DNA of 64,000 nt from Phocoena phocoena (Eukaryota > Chordata > Mammalia > Artiodactyla > Phocoenidae): assembly GCF_963924675.1 (NCBI RefSeq), contig NW_027077445.1, positions 1,146,001 to 1,210,000 on the forward strand, written 5' to 3'. Shown piece by piece: positions 24,481 through 35,160 of this stretch (position 1 is its first letter; each line of letters begins with the position of its first letter). The translations under genes and the position numbers were made by a program. Under the pieces are notes generated by a model. The model was not told the DNA's origin. It saw only the letters and a program-made list of their open reading frames with translations, and did no database searches.

Positions 24481-26226
24481 CCATAAGCCAAATATGTAAT
24501 AGACAAGACCTACTCCTTGTTCAACGAAATGGACTCAAAACCACATATTCAATACCTAGGAATATACCTGACTAGGAAGAATCTTAAAACCCATGGATTT
24601 ATAGGTCTCCGTAACAGAATCAAGCGTGTGTACAGCGACATAAGGGCAGCAATGAAAATCCGATAAATCCCATTATCAAAATAAATTTTGAAAACAAAAC
24701 ACAAAGACAGTGATATAGAGAGCAATTCTTAAATAATTCACTCAGGGCATGTGATGCAACCGGGATTTAACACATCTACACCCAGAGCTGGTTGAGACAT
24801 AAGGCTGGACACTTCAGGCTGATAGCATTGGTGAGTTTCGGTGAGCAAATGCAGACCCTTTGAAGTCATACTGCATGGTACTCATTCCATGGGTCCCAAC
24901 TCTCCAGGTTCAAGGGATTCTTCCTCCAGCTAAAACATGCATGGGAAACCCAGAGTATCGTCCACCTTGTGATTGAGAAACGATTTAAAATGCATCCTAG
25001 TTTTCGTATCCTGGTCCTAGGGTTCACCATTCCAGATGCTTTACTAACACTCTCCCCGCTTGGAGAGTCAGTGCCTTTAACCTACTCCTTGGCACAGCTT
25101 GCAATTTCTGTGCAAGATGAACAGGAATAGGGAGAACCAATGAGAGACTAGCTGTAGGTGTCTGCACGGGCAAATGTAATGCTCATTTCCCACCAGGAAG
25201 AGGAATTAACCAAAGGCTCAGTGTGCCCTGTCGGAAACAGATTAGGGCCTGAAGCAGTCCGGCGGTTTTGTGCCCAGCTCACAAGAAAGCGAGTTGAAGA
25301 AAGGAGCTCAGGGGCACTGTAATTCAGAAACCTGCAGAGTTATAAATGACAGCTATCCTCCAAAAATATATTGAAGTAAGCCTGCGAAGGGGACTTGAAT
25401 GCGGGGCAGAATTTCAGGAAAACGATTGCAGGAGGTAGACTGGATTTGCCCTGATAGCATAGGAAAAGAGGCAAAACGTCGATAATGATGCACTTGGCCA
25501 AAAAGGGCGTATGCGTTTTTTCCTGAATATATTCAGGAAAAAACGCATACGCCCTTTTTGGCCAACCAAGCAAGCCTGTAAAGGAAATCTGCACTACAAT
25601 GAAGTCTCACTGCCCCCCGGACAAAAGGGCCATCTGAAAAAAGTGTAAAATCCAGAAAGGTAGGACAGGATATGGAGAACAGGGAGCCTTGTTTTGCTGA
25701 TTGGCAGGATGTAAATTGCCAGCAGCCACCCTGGAGAAGTGTATGGTGTTTCCTGAAACACGTAAGAAACAAAGCAAACAGCCTATGGCACTTCCACTAA
25801 TGGTCCTATAGCTTATGGAAATTAAAATCAAAAACAGACAGCCACCCCAATATTTGGGACGGCTGTGTTCACAAGAAACTCGTCTACAGTATCAGGTAAA
25901 TATCCCAGAAAGCAAAAAATGGATAAAGAAGTTGTGGCACGTACGTTCAATGCAGTATCACTCAGCAATGAAATCTGTGTCATCAGGCCCGTAGCGGCAT
26001 AGTGAGTGGATGCAGGTACGGTGATTCTACGTGAACTACGTCACACAGAAAAAGAAACATCATAAGATATCACTAATACACGGAATGTAAACTTGACTAC
26101 ACATTAACTGAATTACAAAACAGAATAGGGTCTAAAATTTAGAAAACCAACTAGTGCTTGCTTATGGGGAAATTTGCCTTGGGGTGCTGCATATAACCAG
26201 AGACTGAAATTAGCACAGATAACTTT
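24481..26226 (+). repeat. Common-satellite monomer 15 (1,746 bp)
   Basis: Palindrome 25494-25565 is perfect; its copy-B equivalent at 45,477 differs symmetrically in both arms. Shares the ttataggtctccgtaacag block with monomer 7. A missing base in gcaaacagcctatgg near 25,775 breaks the L1-derived frame. Confidence 0.93.
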
Positions 26227-26919
26227 CCATAAGCCAAATATGTAATAGACAAGACCTACTCCTTGCTCAACGAAATGGACTCAACACCACATATTCAACG
26301 CCTAGGAATATACCTGACTAGGAAGAATCTTAAAACCCGTGGATATTTATGTCTCCGTAAGAGAATCAAGAGTGTGTACAGCGGCATTAATGCAGCAGTG
26401 AAAATCCGATAAATCCCAGTGTCAAAAAAAAATTTCAGAAACAAAACACAATGACAGTGAAATAGAGAGCAATTCTTAAATAACTCACACATGGCATGTG
26501 ATGCAACCTGGTTTACCACATCTACACCCAGAGCTGGGTGAGAGATAAGGCTGGACCCTTTGGGTTGATAGCATTGGTGAGGTTCAGTGAGCAAATGCAG
26601 ACCCTTTGATTTCATACTGCCTGGTACCCATTCCATGGTTCCCAACTCTCCAGGTTCTAGGGATTCTTCCTTCTGCTAAAATTTGCATGGGAAACCCAGA
26701 GTATGCTCCACCGTGTGACTGGGAAACCTTTTTACATGCATGTCTGTTTTCGTCCCCTGGTACTCAGGTTCACCATTCCAGACCCTTTTCTTACACTCTC
26801 CCCATTTGGAGAGTCAGTGTCTTTAACCTCCTGTTTGGCACTGTTTGCAATTTCTGCGCAAGATGAACAGGAATACGGAGAACCAATGGGAGACTATCTG
26901 TAGGTGTGTGCACGGGCAA
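26227..26919 (+). repeat. Satellite monomer 16, left part, diverged
   Basis: First 690 bp of a unit, clearly more diverged from the others than they are from one another: cagtgtcaaaaaaaaattt, aactcacacatggc, gaccctttgggttgat and tttttacatgcatgtctg are all private. It ends in tgcacgggcaa (26,909-26,919), the left copy of the target-site duplication of the L1 that follows. Confidence 0.9.
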
Positions 26920-27591
26920 ATATTTTTTTTAACATCTTTATTGGGGTATAATTGCTTTACAATGGTGTGTTAGTTTTTGCTTTATAACAAAGTGAATCAG
27001 CCATACATATACTTATGCTCCCTGTGTCTTCCCTCTTGTGTCTCCCTCCCTCCCTCTCTCCCCCTTCCACCCCTCCAGGCTGTCCCAACGCCCCGAGCTA
27101 ATATCCCTGTGCCTTGCGGCTGCTTCCCCCTTGCTATCTACCTTACTACATTTGTTAGTGTGTATATGTCCATGACTCTCTCTCGCCCTGTCAGAACTCA
27201 CCATTCCCCCTCCCCATATCCTCAATTCCGTTCTCCAGTAGGTCTGCGCCTCTATTCCTGTCTTATCCCTAGGTTCTTCATGACATTTTTTTCCTTTAAA
27301 TTCCATATATATGTGTTAGCATACGCTATTTGTCTTTTTCTTTCTGACTTACTTCACTCTGTATGACAGACTCTAGGTCTATCCATCTCATTACAAATAA
27401 CTCAGTTTCATTTCTTTTTAAGGCTGAGTAATATTCCATTGTGTATATGTGCCACATCTTCTTTATCCATTCGTCCGATGATGGGCACTTAGGTTCTTTC
27501 CATCTCCGGGCTATTGTAAATAGAGCTGCAATGAACATTTTGGTACATGACTCTTTTTGAATTTTGGTTTTCTCAGGGTATATGCCCAGTA
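26920..27591 (-). mobile_element. 5'-truncated antisense LINE-1 insertion
   Basis: On the reverse strand this is the last 670 bp of a cetartiodactyl-type L1: the end of ORF2, then a 3' UTR with the expected cttatttaca-like and pyrimidine-rich landmarks, then a short A tail, seen as t8 at about 26,923-26,930. The insertion is flanked by an 11-bp direct repeat, tgcacgggcaa, at 26,909-26,919 and 27,592-27,602, and the satellite continues without loss, so this is a genuine target-primed insertion. It lies opposite in orientation to the L1-derived core of the satellite and sits in the non-L1 part of the unit. Less decayed than the satellite's own L1 portion, hence younger. Confidence 0.93.
27326..27591 (-). 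pseudogene. LINE-1 ORF2 C-terminal fragment (truncated)
   Basis: Reverse-strand frame with the typical ORF2 ending: MFIAALFTIARRWKEPKC, then SSDEWIKKMWHIYTMEYYSA, then the tail. Open from the first atg at 27,538 to 27,326, with a further stretch back to the 5' truncation at 27,591 that reads as the ORF2 GYIP-like region but contains a stop. It is a dead insertion fragment; no catalytic domain is included. Confidence 0.85.
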
Positions 27592-27952
27592 TGCACGGGC
27601 AATTTTAACACTCATTTCCCAACAGGAAAAGGAATTAACCAAAGGCTCAGCATGCCGTGCTGGAACAAGATTAGGGCCTGAAGCAATCCTGCGGTTTTGT
27701 GGCCAGCTCACAAGAAAGCGAGTTGAGGAAAGGAGCTCAGGGGCACTGTCATTCACATACCTGCAGACTTATAAATGACAGAAATCGTACAAAAATATAT
27801 TGAATTAAGGCTGCGAAGAGGACTTGAAAGTGGGGCAGAATTGCTGGAATCCGATTTCAGGAGGTAGACGTGAATTGCTCTGAAAGCATAAGAGAAGTGG
27901 CAGAACCTCGTCAATGAAGCACTTGGCCAAAAAGGGCATATGCATTTTTTCC
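27592..27952 (+). repeat. Satellite monomer 16, right part, cut at the palindrome
   Basis: Satellite resumes with the second target-site repeat and runs through the region before the palindrome. It stops at 27,952, 30 bases into the 36-base left arm (27,923-27,952, ttggccaaaaagggcatatg to ttttttcc), directly against the GC-rich array. The same 360-bp satellite segment appears again on the far side of the array at 33,315, so the array is bracketed by a duplicated piece of the unit. Confidence 0.9.
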
Positions 27953-30900
27953 AGGGCCATCATTCACGGGAGTAGGAGGCTCCCAGCATGCTCCAGTGGC
28001 CAACAGAGGGCCCACGTCGCCAAGGCGATGTGAGCTAGCCAGGCAGGAGTGACCTGACATCAGAGGGCTCACCTCACAGAATGGTAGGGAACCCAGCCAG
28101 GATCAGACTCTCCCCAGAGGGCCCACATCACCAAGGTGATGGGAACCAGGCAGGAGTGTCCTCACACCCGTGGGGCCTCATCATCAAAAGTTGAGGTACC
28201 CAGCACATGTGGCCTCAAACCAGAGGACCCACATCACCATGGGTTTCGGAGTGAGGCAGGCAGGATTAACCTCACAACACATGTCCCATTGTATACAAAA
28301 GGTGTGGAAACCAGCAGTTGGATCTTCCTAGCAGGCGGCCCAGAACACTGAGGCTATGAGATCCAGGCCGGCATGAACTCACAACAGAGGGCCCTCATTG
28401 TGATTCTGTAAGCAACCCAGCCGTTGTGACCTCAGAGCAGAAGGCCCACATCCCCATGGGGAAGGGAAACAAGCAGGAGTGTCATCGCAAGAGTGGGCAC
28501 ACATGAAAAAATGTGGGGAGCCCAGCAATTAGTGCCTGATGCCAGAGGGCCCTCATCACCGAGGGGCGGTGGCTCCCAGCCAGCTCCGACTGCTACCAGA
28601 GGGGCGACGTCGCCAATGCGGAGTGCGACAACCAGGCAGGAGTGACCTCAGAGCAGAGGGTCAACCTCACAGAAGTGTGAAGAACCAAAGAGGATCAGAT
28701 TCTCACCAGAGGGCCCACATCACCAAGGGAATGGGAACCAGGCAGGAGTGTCCTCACACTAGTGGGGCCACATCACCGAAAAGTGAGGGACCCAGCACAC
28801 GTGGCCTCAAACCAGAGGACACACATCACAAGGGAGCTGGGATTGAGGCAGGCAGGAGGAGCCTCAAAACAGAGGGACCATAGAATTAAAGAGGTGAAGA
28901 ATCCCGCAGTTGGAACCTCCCAGCAGGCGGCCAGGAGCAGCGAGACTATGGGATCCAGGCCGGAGTGATCTCACACCAGAGGGCCGTCATCATGAAACTG
29001 TGAGCAACCTAGGCGTTGGGATCTCAGAGCAGAAGGCCCACATTCCCATGGGGTTGGGAACCTGTCAGAAGTGTACTCGCACCACAGGGCACACAGCAGA
29101 GAATTTAGGGAACCCAGGAGTTAGGGCCTGACGCCAGAGGGCCCTCATTACCAAGGGGAGGAGACTCCAATCAGGCACCAACACCCAACTGAGGTCCCAC
29201 GTCGCCAAGGTGACGTGTGACAGCCAGGTAGGAGTGACCTCACCGCAGAGGGCCTACCTCACAGAAGGGTGAGGAACACAGCCAGGATAAGACTCTCACC
29301 AGAGGGCCCACATCACCAAGGTGATCAGAACCAGGCAGGAGAGTCTTCACACCAGTGTGGCCACATCATAGAAAGGTGAGGAACCCAGCACATGTGGCCT
29401 AAACCAGAAGACCCACATCTCCAAGGGGCTCGGAATGAGGCAGGCAGGAGTAGCCTCACAACACAGGGCCCATAGAATAAAAAAGCTGAGGAATCCAGCA
29501 ATGGGAACCTCCCAGCAGGCGGCCAAGAGCACCAAGTCTATGCGATTCAGGCCGCAGTAAACTCACAGCAGAGGGTCCACATCATGAAAATGCGAGCAAC
29601 CCAGCCATTTGGACCTCAGAGCAGAAGGTCCACATCCCCAAGGTGTTGGGAGCATGGCAGGAGTGTCCTCGCACCACTTAGCACATATCAGAAAATGTGG
29701 GTACCCAGCAGTTAGGGCCTGACGCCAGAGGGCCCTCATCACTGAGGGGAGGAGGCTCCCAGCATGTTCCAACTACCACAAGAGGGCCCACGTCGCCAAG
29801 GCGGGGTGTGCCAGCCAGGCAGGAGTGACCTCACAGCAGACGGCCCACCTCAAAGAAGTGTGAGGAACCCAACCAGGATCAGACTCTCACCAGAGGGCCC
29901 ATATCACCAAGGGGACGGGAACCAGGCACGAGTGTCCTCACACCAGTGGGGCCACATCACTAAAAGATGAGGAAACTGGCACATGTGGCCACAAACCAGA
30001 GGACCTACATCACCAAGGGGCTGGGAGTGACACAGGCAGGAGGAGCCTCCCAACACAGGGCCCAAAGAATAAAAAAGGAAAGGAACCCAGCAGTTGGAAC
30101 TTCCCAGCAGGCGGCCCAGAGTACAGAGGCTATGGGATCTAGGAATGAGTGAACTAACACCAGAGAGCTAACATCAGGAAACTGTGAGCAACCCAGTCGT
30201 TGGAACCTCAGAGCAGAAGGCCCATATCGCCATGGGGATGGGAACATTTCACGAGTGTCCTGGCATCACTGGGCTCACATCAGAAAACCTGGGGAGCCCA
30301 GCAGTTAGAGCCTGACGCCAGAGGGACCTCATCACCGAGGACAGGAGTCTCCAAAAGGATCCAACTGCCACCAGAGGGCCGACGTCACCAAGGCAATGGG
30401 AGCAAGCCAGGCAGGAGTTACCTCAGAGCACAGGGCCCACCTCACAGAACGGTAAGGAACCCAGCCAGGATCAGACTCTCACCAGAGGGGCCACATCACC
30501 AAGGGGCTGGGAAACAGGCACGAGTGTCCTCACACCATTGGGGCCACATCATCGAAAGGTGAGGGACCCAGCACACGTGGCCTCACACCAGAGGACACAC
30601 ATCACAACGGGGCTGGGATTGAGGCAGGCAGGAGGAGCCTCAAAACAGAGGGCCCATAGAATAAAAAAGGTGAGGAATCCCGCAGTTGGAACCTCCCAGC
30701 AGGCGCCCAGGAGCAGCAAGCCTATGGGATCTAGGCCGGAATGAATGCACATCAGAGGGCCCTCATCATGAAACTGTGAGCACCCCAGCCGTTGGGACCT
30801 CAGAGCAGAAGGCCCAAATTCCCATGGGGTTGGGAACCTGACAGGAGTGTACTCGCACCACAGGTCGCACATCTGCAAATTTTGGGAGCCCAGGAGTTAG

Positions 30901-33314
30901 GGTCTGACGCAAGAGGGCCCTCATTACCGAGGGACGGAGACTCGCAGCAGACACCAACTCCCAACTGAGGGCCCACGTCACCAAGGTGATGTGTGCCAGC
31001 CAGGCAGGAGTGACCTCACCGCAGAGGGCCTACCTCACAGAAGGGTGAGGAGACCAGCCAGGATAAGACTCTCACCAGAGGGCCCACATCACCAAGGGGA
31101 TCGGAACCAGGCAGGAGGGTCCTCACACCAGTGTGGCCACATTATAGAAAGGTGAGGAACCCAGAACATGTGGCCTAAAACAGGGGACCCACATCTCCAC
31201 GGGGCTAGGAGTGAGGCAAGCAGGAGTATCCTCACAAAACAGAGCCCACAGAATAAAAGTTGTGAGGAATCCAGCAGTTGGAACCGGCCAGTAGGCCGCC
31301 CAGAGCACAGAGTCTATGGGATCCAGGCCACAGCAAACTCACAGCAGAGGTCCCACATCATGAAACTGTGAGCAACCCAGCGGATGGGACCTCAGAGCAG
31401 AAGGCCCACATCCCTATGGGGATGGGAACCTGACAGGAGTGTCCTCGGCCCACTTCCACGAATCAGAAAATGTGGGAACCCAGCAGTTAGGACCTGAGGC
31501 CAGAGGACCCTCATCACCGAGGGGAGGAGGCTCCCAGCAGGCTCCAACTGCCACCATAAGGCCGATGTCACCAAGGCGGGGTGTGCCAACCAGGCAGGAG
31601 TGACCTCAGAGCAGAAAGCCCACCTCACAGAAGTGTGAGGAACCCAACAAGGATCAGACTGTCACCAGAGGGCCAACATCACCAAGGGAATGGGAACCAG
31701 GCAGGAGTGTCCTCACACCAGTGGGGCTACATCACCATAATTTGAGGGACCCAGCACACGTGGCCTCAAACCTGAGGACACACATCACCAAGGGGCTGGG
31801 AGTGAGGCAGGCCAGAGGATCCTCAAAACAGAGGGACCATAGAATAAAAAAGGTGAGGAATCCCACAGTTGGAACCTCCGGCAGGCAGCCAGGAGCAGCG
31901 AGGCTATGGGATCTAGGCAGGAGTGAACTCACACCAGAGGGCCCTCATCATGAAACTGTGAGCAACACAGCCGTTGGGACCTCAGAGCAGAAGGCTCACA
32001 TCCCCATGGGGATGGGAACCTGGCAGGAGTGTCCTTGCACCACTTAGCACGAATCAGAAAATGTGGGAACCCAGCAGTTAGGGCCTGAGGCCAGAGGGCC
32101 CTCATCACCGAGGGGAGGAGGCTCCCAGCAGGCTCCAACTGCCACCATATGGCCGACGTTGCCAAGGCGGGGTGTGCCAGCCAGGCAGGAGTGACCTCAG
32201 AGCAGAGGGCCCACCTCACAGAAGGGTGAGGAACCTAACCAGGATCAGACTCTCACCAGAGGGCCAACATCACCAAGGTGATGGGAACCAGGCAAGACTG
32301 TCCTAACAGCAGTGGGGCCAACATCACCAAGGGAATGGGAACCAGGCAAGAGTGTCCTCACACCAGTGTGGCCACATTATAGAAAGGTGAGGAACACAGC
32401 ACATGTGGCCTCAAACAAGGGGACACACATCACGAAGGGGCTGGGAGTGAGGCATGCAGGAGGAGACGCACAACCGAGGGCCCATAGAATAAAAAAGGTG
32501 AGGAATCGAGAAGTTGGAAACTCCAAGCTGGAGGCCCAGAGCACTGACACTATGGGATACAGGCCAGAGTGAACACACAGCAAAGGGCCCACATCATGAA
32601 ACTGTGAGCAACCCAGCAGTTGGGACCACAGAACAGAAGTCCCACATGCCCATGGGGATGGGAACCTGGCAGGAGTGACTCGCACCACTGGGCACACATC
32701 AGAAAATGTGTGGAGCCCAGCACTTAGGGCCTGACACCAGAAGGCCCTCATCACTGAGGGGAGGAGGCCCCAGCACGCTCCAACTGCCACCAGAGGGTCC
32801 ACGTCGCCAAGGCGACGTGCGCCAGCCAGGCAGGATTGACCTCACAGCAGAGGGCCCACATCATGAAAGTGTGAGCAACCCAGCCATTAGGACTTCAGAA
32901 CAGAAGGCCCACACGTTCATGAGGATGGGAACCTGGCAGGAGTGCCCTCGTACCACTTAGCACGTATCAGAAAATGTGGGAACCCCGCCATTAGTGTCTG
33001 ACGCCAGAGGGCCTCATCACCGCGGGAAGGAGGCTCCCAGCAGACTCCAACTGCCACGAGGGTGCCGAAGTCAACAAGGCGGGTTGTGCCAGCCAGGCAG
33101 GAGTGACCTCAGAGAAGAGGGCTCACCTCACGGATGTGTGAGGAACCCAACCAGGATCAGAGTCTCACCAGAGGGCCCACATCACCAAGGGGATGGGAAC
33201 CAGGCAGGAGTGTCCACACACCAGTGGGGCCACATCATCAAAAGATGAGGAACCCATCACATATGGCCTCAAACCTGAGGACATACATCACCATGTGGCT
33301 GGGAGTGAGGCAGG
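27953..33314. repeat. GC-rich tandem array, ~592-bp higher-order unit of ~54-bp subrepeats (copy A)
   Basis: Anchor gatcagactctcacc (or gataag) falls at 28101, 28693, 29286, 29877, 30469, 31062, 31652, 32243 and 33155. Spacings are 590-593 bp except the last, 912 bp, about six subrepeats longer. Each unit contains about eleven subrepeats of 53-54 bp built on agagggcccacatcaccaag. Two subrepeat flavours alternate: one continuing gggaaccaggcaggagtg, the other ggtgaggaacccagcac. Two of the first flavour stand next to each other once per unit, giving the odd number. Short open frames on both strands follow the repeat and show no gene-like constraint. I do not recognise the family; it is not the 422-bp heavy satellite of baleen whales as I recall it. 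Confidence 0.9.
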
Positions 33315-34432
33315 TATCTGGAGGGGCACATTTAACTCTAATTTCCCACCAGGAAGAGGAATTAACCAAAGGCTCAGAGTGCCGTGCCGGACCCTGATTA
33401 TGGCCTGAAGCAAACCTGCAGTTTTGTGGCCAGCTTACAAGGAAGCGAGTTAAGAAAGGAGCTCAGGGGCACTGTAATTCACAAACCTGCAGAGATAAAT
33501 GACAGCTATTGGCAAAAATATATCAAAGTAAGTCTGCAAAGAGGACTTGAAAACGAGGCAGAATTGCAGGAATCATATTTCAAGAGGTAGATTGGAATTG
33601 CATTTAAAGCATATGAAAAGCGGCAGATCTTTGACAGTGATGCACATGGACAAAAAGTGCGTATACATTTTTCCTGAATATATTCAGGAAAAAACGCATA
33701 TGAACATTTTGGCCAACCAAGCACTCCAGCAATGGAAATCCACACTACAATGAAGTCACATTTCCCATTCGTCAAAAAGGCCATCTGAATAAAGTGTAAA
33801 AACCAGAAACACAGGACAGGCCATGGAGAACAGGGAGCCGTGTTATGCTGATGGGCGGGATGTAAATTGCCAACAGACACTCCGGAGATGTTCATGGTGT
33901 ATCCTGAAACATCTAAAAAACAAAGCTACAGAGCCTAGGGCACTTCCACTTTTGGCCCTATAGCTTAGGAAAATTAAAATCAACAAGACACAGCCAACAC
34001 AAAATTTAGGGCTGCTGTGTTTACAAGAACCTTGTGTCCAGTACAAATTAAATATCCCAGAAAGAAAAAAATGGATAAAGAAGTTGTGCTACTTACGTAC
34101 AATGGAATATCACTCAGCAGTGAAATCAATGTCATCAGGCCTGTAGCAGCAAATTGAGTGGATTTAATTATGATGATTCTAAGAGAAATATGTCACACAA
34201 AGAAAGATAATTATCATAAGATATCACTAATAGAGGGAGTGTAAACTTGGCTACACATAAACCGAATTACAAAACCGAACAGAGTCTCACATTTAGATAA
34301 AAACCTTATGCTTGCTTAAGGGGAAAGTTGAGTTGGGCTGCTGTATAAAAACAGATTGAAATTAGCACACATACCATTCCATAAGCCAAATACGTAATAA
34401 ACAAGACCTACTCTTTGCTCAACGAAATAGAC
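33315..34432 (+). repeat. Diverged satellite fragment right of the GC-rich array (copy A)
   Basis: Begins at the gtatctggaggggcacattt equivalent of satellite gtgtctgcacgggcaaatgt, about 670 bp into the unit, and runs through a degenerate palindrome (33,646-33,716) and the L1-derived core to cgaaatagactca, about 54 bp into the next unit. Substitutions and small indels are much denser than in intact monomers. The array junction has an agg/cagg microhomology. It stops where an L1 3' end begins. Confidence 0.88.
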
Positions 34433-35160
34433 TCATCCATGGTGTATCACCTCACACCTATTAGAATGGGCATCATCAGAAAATCTACAAACAACAAATG
34501 CTGGAAACGGTGTGGAGATAAGGAATCCTCTTCCACTATTGTTGGGAACGTAAATTGATACAGTCACTGTGGAGAACATTATGGAGTTTCTTATAAAACT
34601 AAGAATAGAATTACCATATGATACAGCAATCCCTCTACTGGGCATATACCCAGACAAAACCATAAATCAAAAAGAGACATTCACCACAATGTTCATTGCA
34701 TCACTATTTACACTATCCAGGAAATGGAAGCAACCTAAATGCCCACAGACAGACGAATGCATAAAGATGTGGTACATATATAAAATGGAATATTACTAAG
34801 CCATAAAAAGGAATGAAATTGGGACATTTGTAGAGACGTTGATGGATCTAGAGACTGTCATACAGAGTGAAGTAAGTCAGAAAGAGAAAAACAAATCTTG
34901 TATATTAATGCATATATGTGGAACCTAGAAAAATTGTACAGATGAACCGTTTTGCAAGGCAGAAATAGAGCAATACATGTATACAACAAACGTATGGACA
35001 ACAAGGGGGGAAAGCTGTTGGGGATGGTGGTGGGAGGAGTTGAGATATTGGGATTGGTATGTATACATTTATATGTATAAAGTAGATAACCAAAAACAAC
35101 CTGCTGTATAAAAATATAAAATTAAATTCAAAATATAAAATTAAAAAAAGTAAAACAGAA
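34433..35160 (+). mobile_element. LINE-1 3' end, forward strand (copy A)
   Basis: Starts near the ORF2 motif ggtgtatcacctcacacc and runs through agaatgggcatcatcag, gaacattatggagtttc, ctgggcatatacccag and gaagtaagtcagaaagag to a 3' UTR and an A/T-rich tail around 35,110-35,160. It is truncated at its 5' side and has a shortened 3' UTR. I cannot identify a target-site duplication because the right flank is not satellite. Same strand as the satellite's own L1 core but far closer to a modern L1. Confidence 0.88.
34569..34799 (+). pseudogene. LINE-1 ORF2 C-terminal fragment (copy A)
   Basis: A 76-codon frame with ORF2 landmarks LRIELPYDTAIPLLGIYP and a WYIYKMEYY end; the stop (taa of attactaagcc) comes directly after. 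The expected ORF2 would continue about 30 residues further, and the usual WIKK is altered to CIK. Dead fragment. Confidence 0.85.

Noticed and set aside
28539..28883. Open frames of 60-140 codons on both strands of the GC-rich array, rich in GPHH, RNP and TSQQ words.
   Set aside because: They are translations of a 54-bp subrepeat (18 codons, in phase), so long frames are expected without selection; both strands are equally open.
27953..33314. Possible relation of the GC-rich array to MAGE-type 5' regions, which share a similar G/C-rich wording.
   Set aside because: Resemblance is in composition only; I could not align any long segment.
27953..33314. CRISPR-like array of ~54-bp repeats.
   Set aside because: No distinct constant repeat and unique spacer; subrepeats are contiguous, diverged along their whole length, and in mammalian satellite context.
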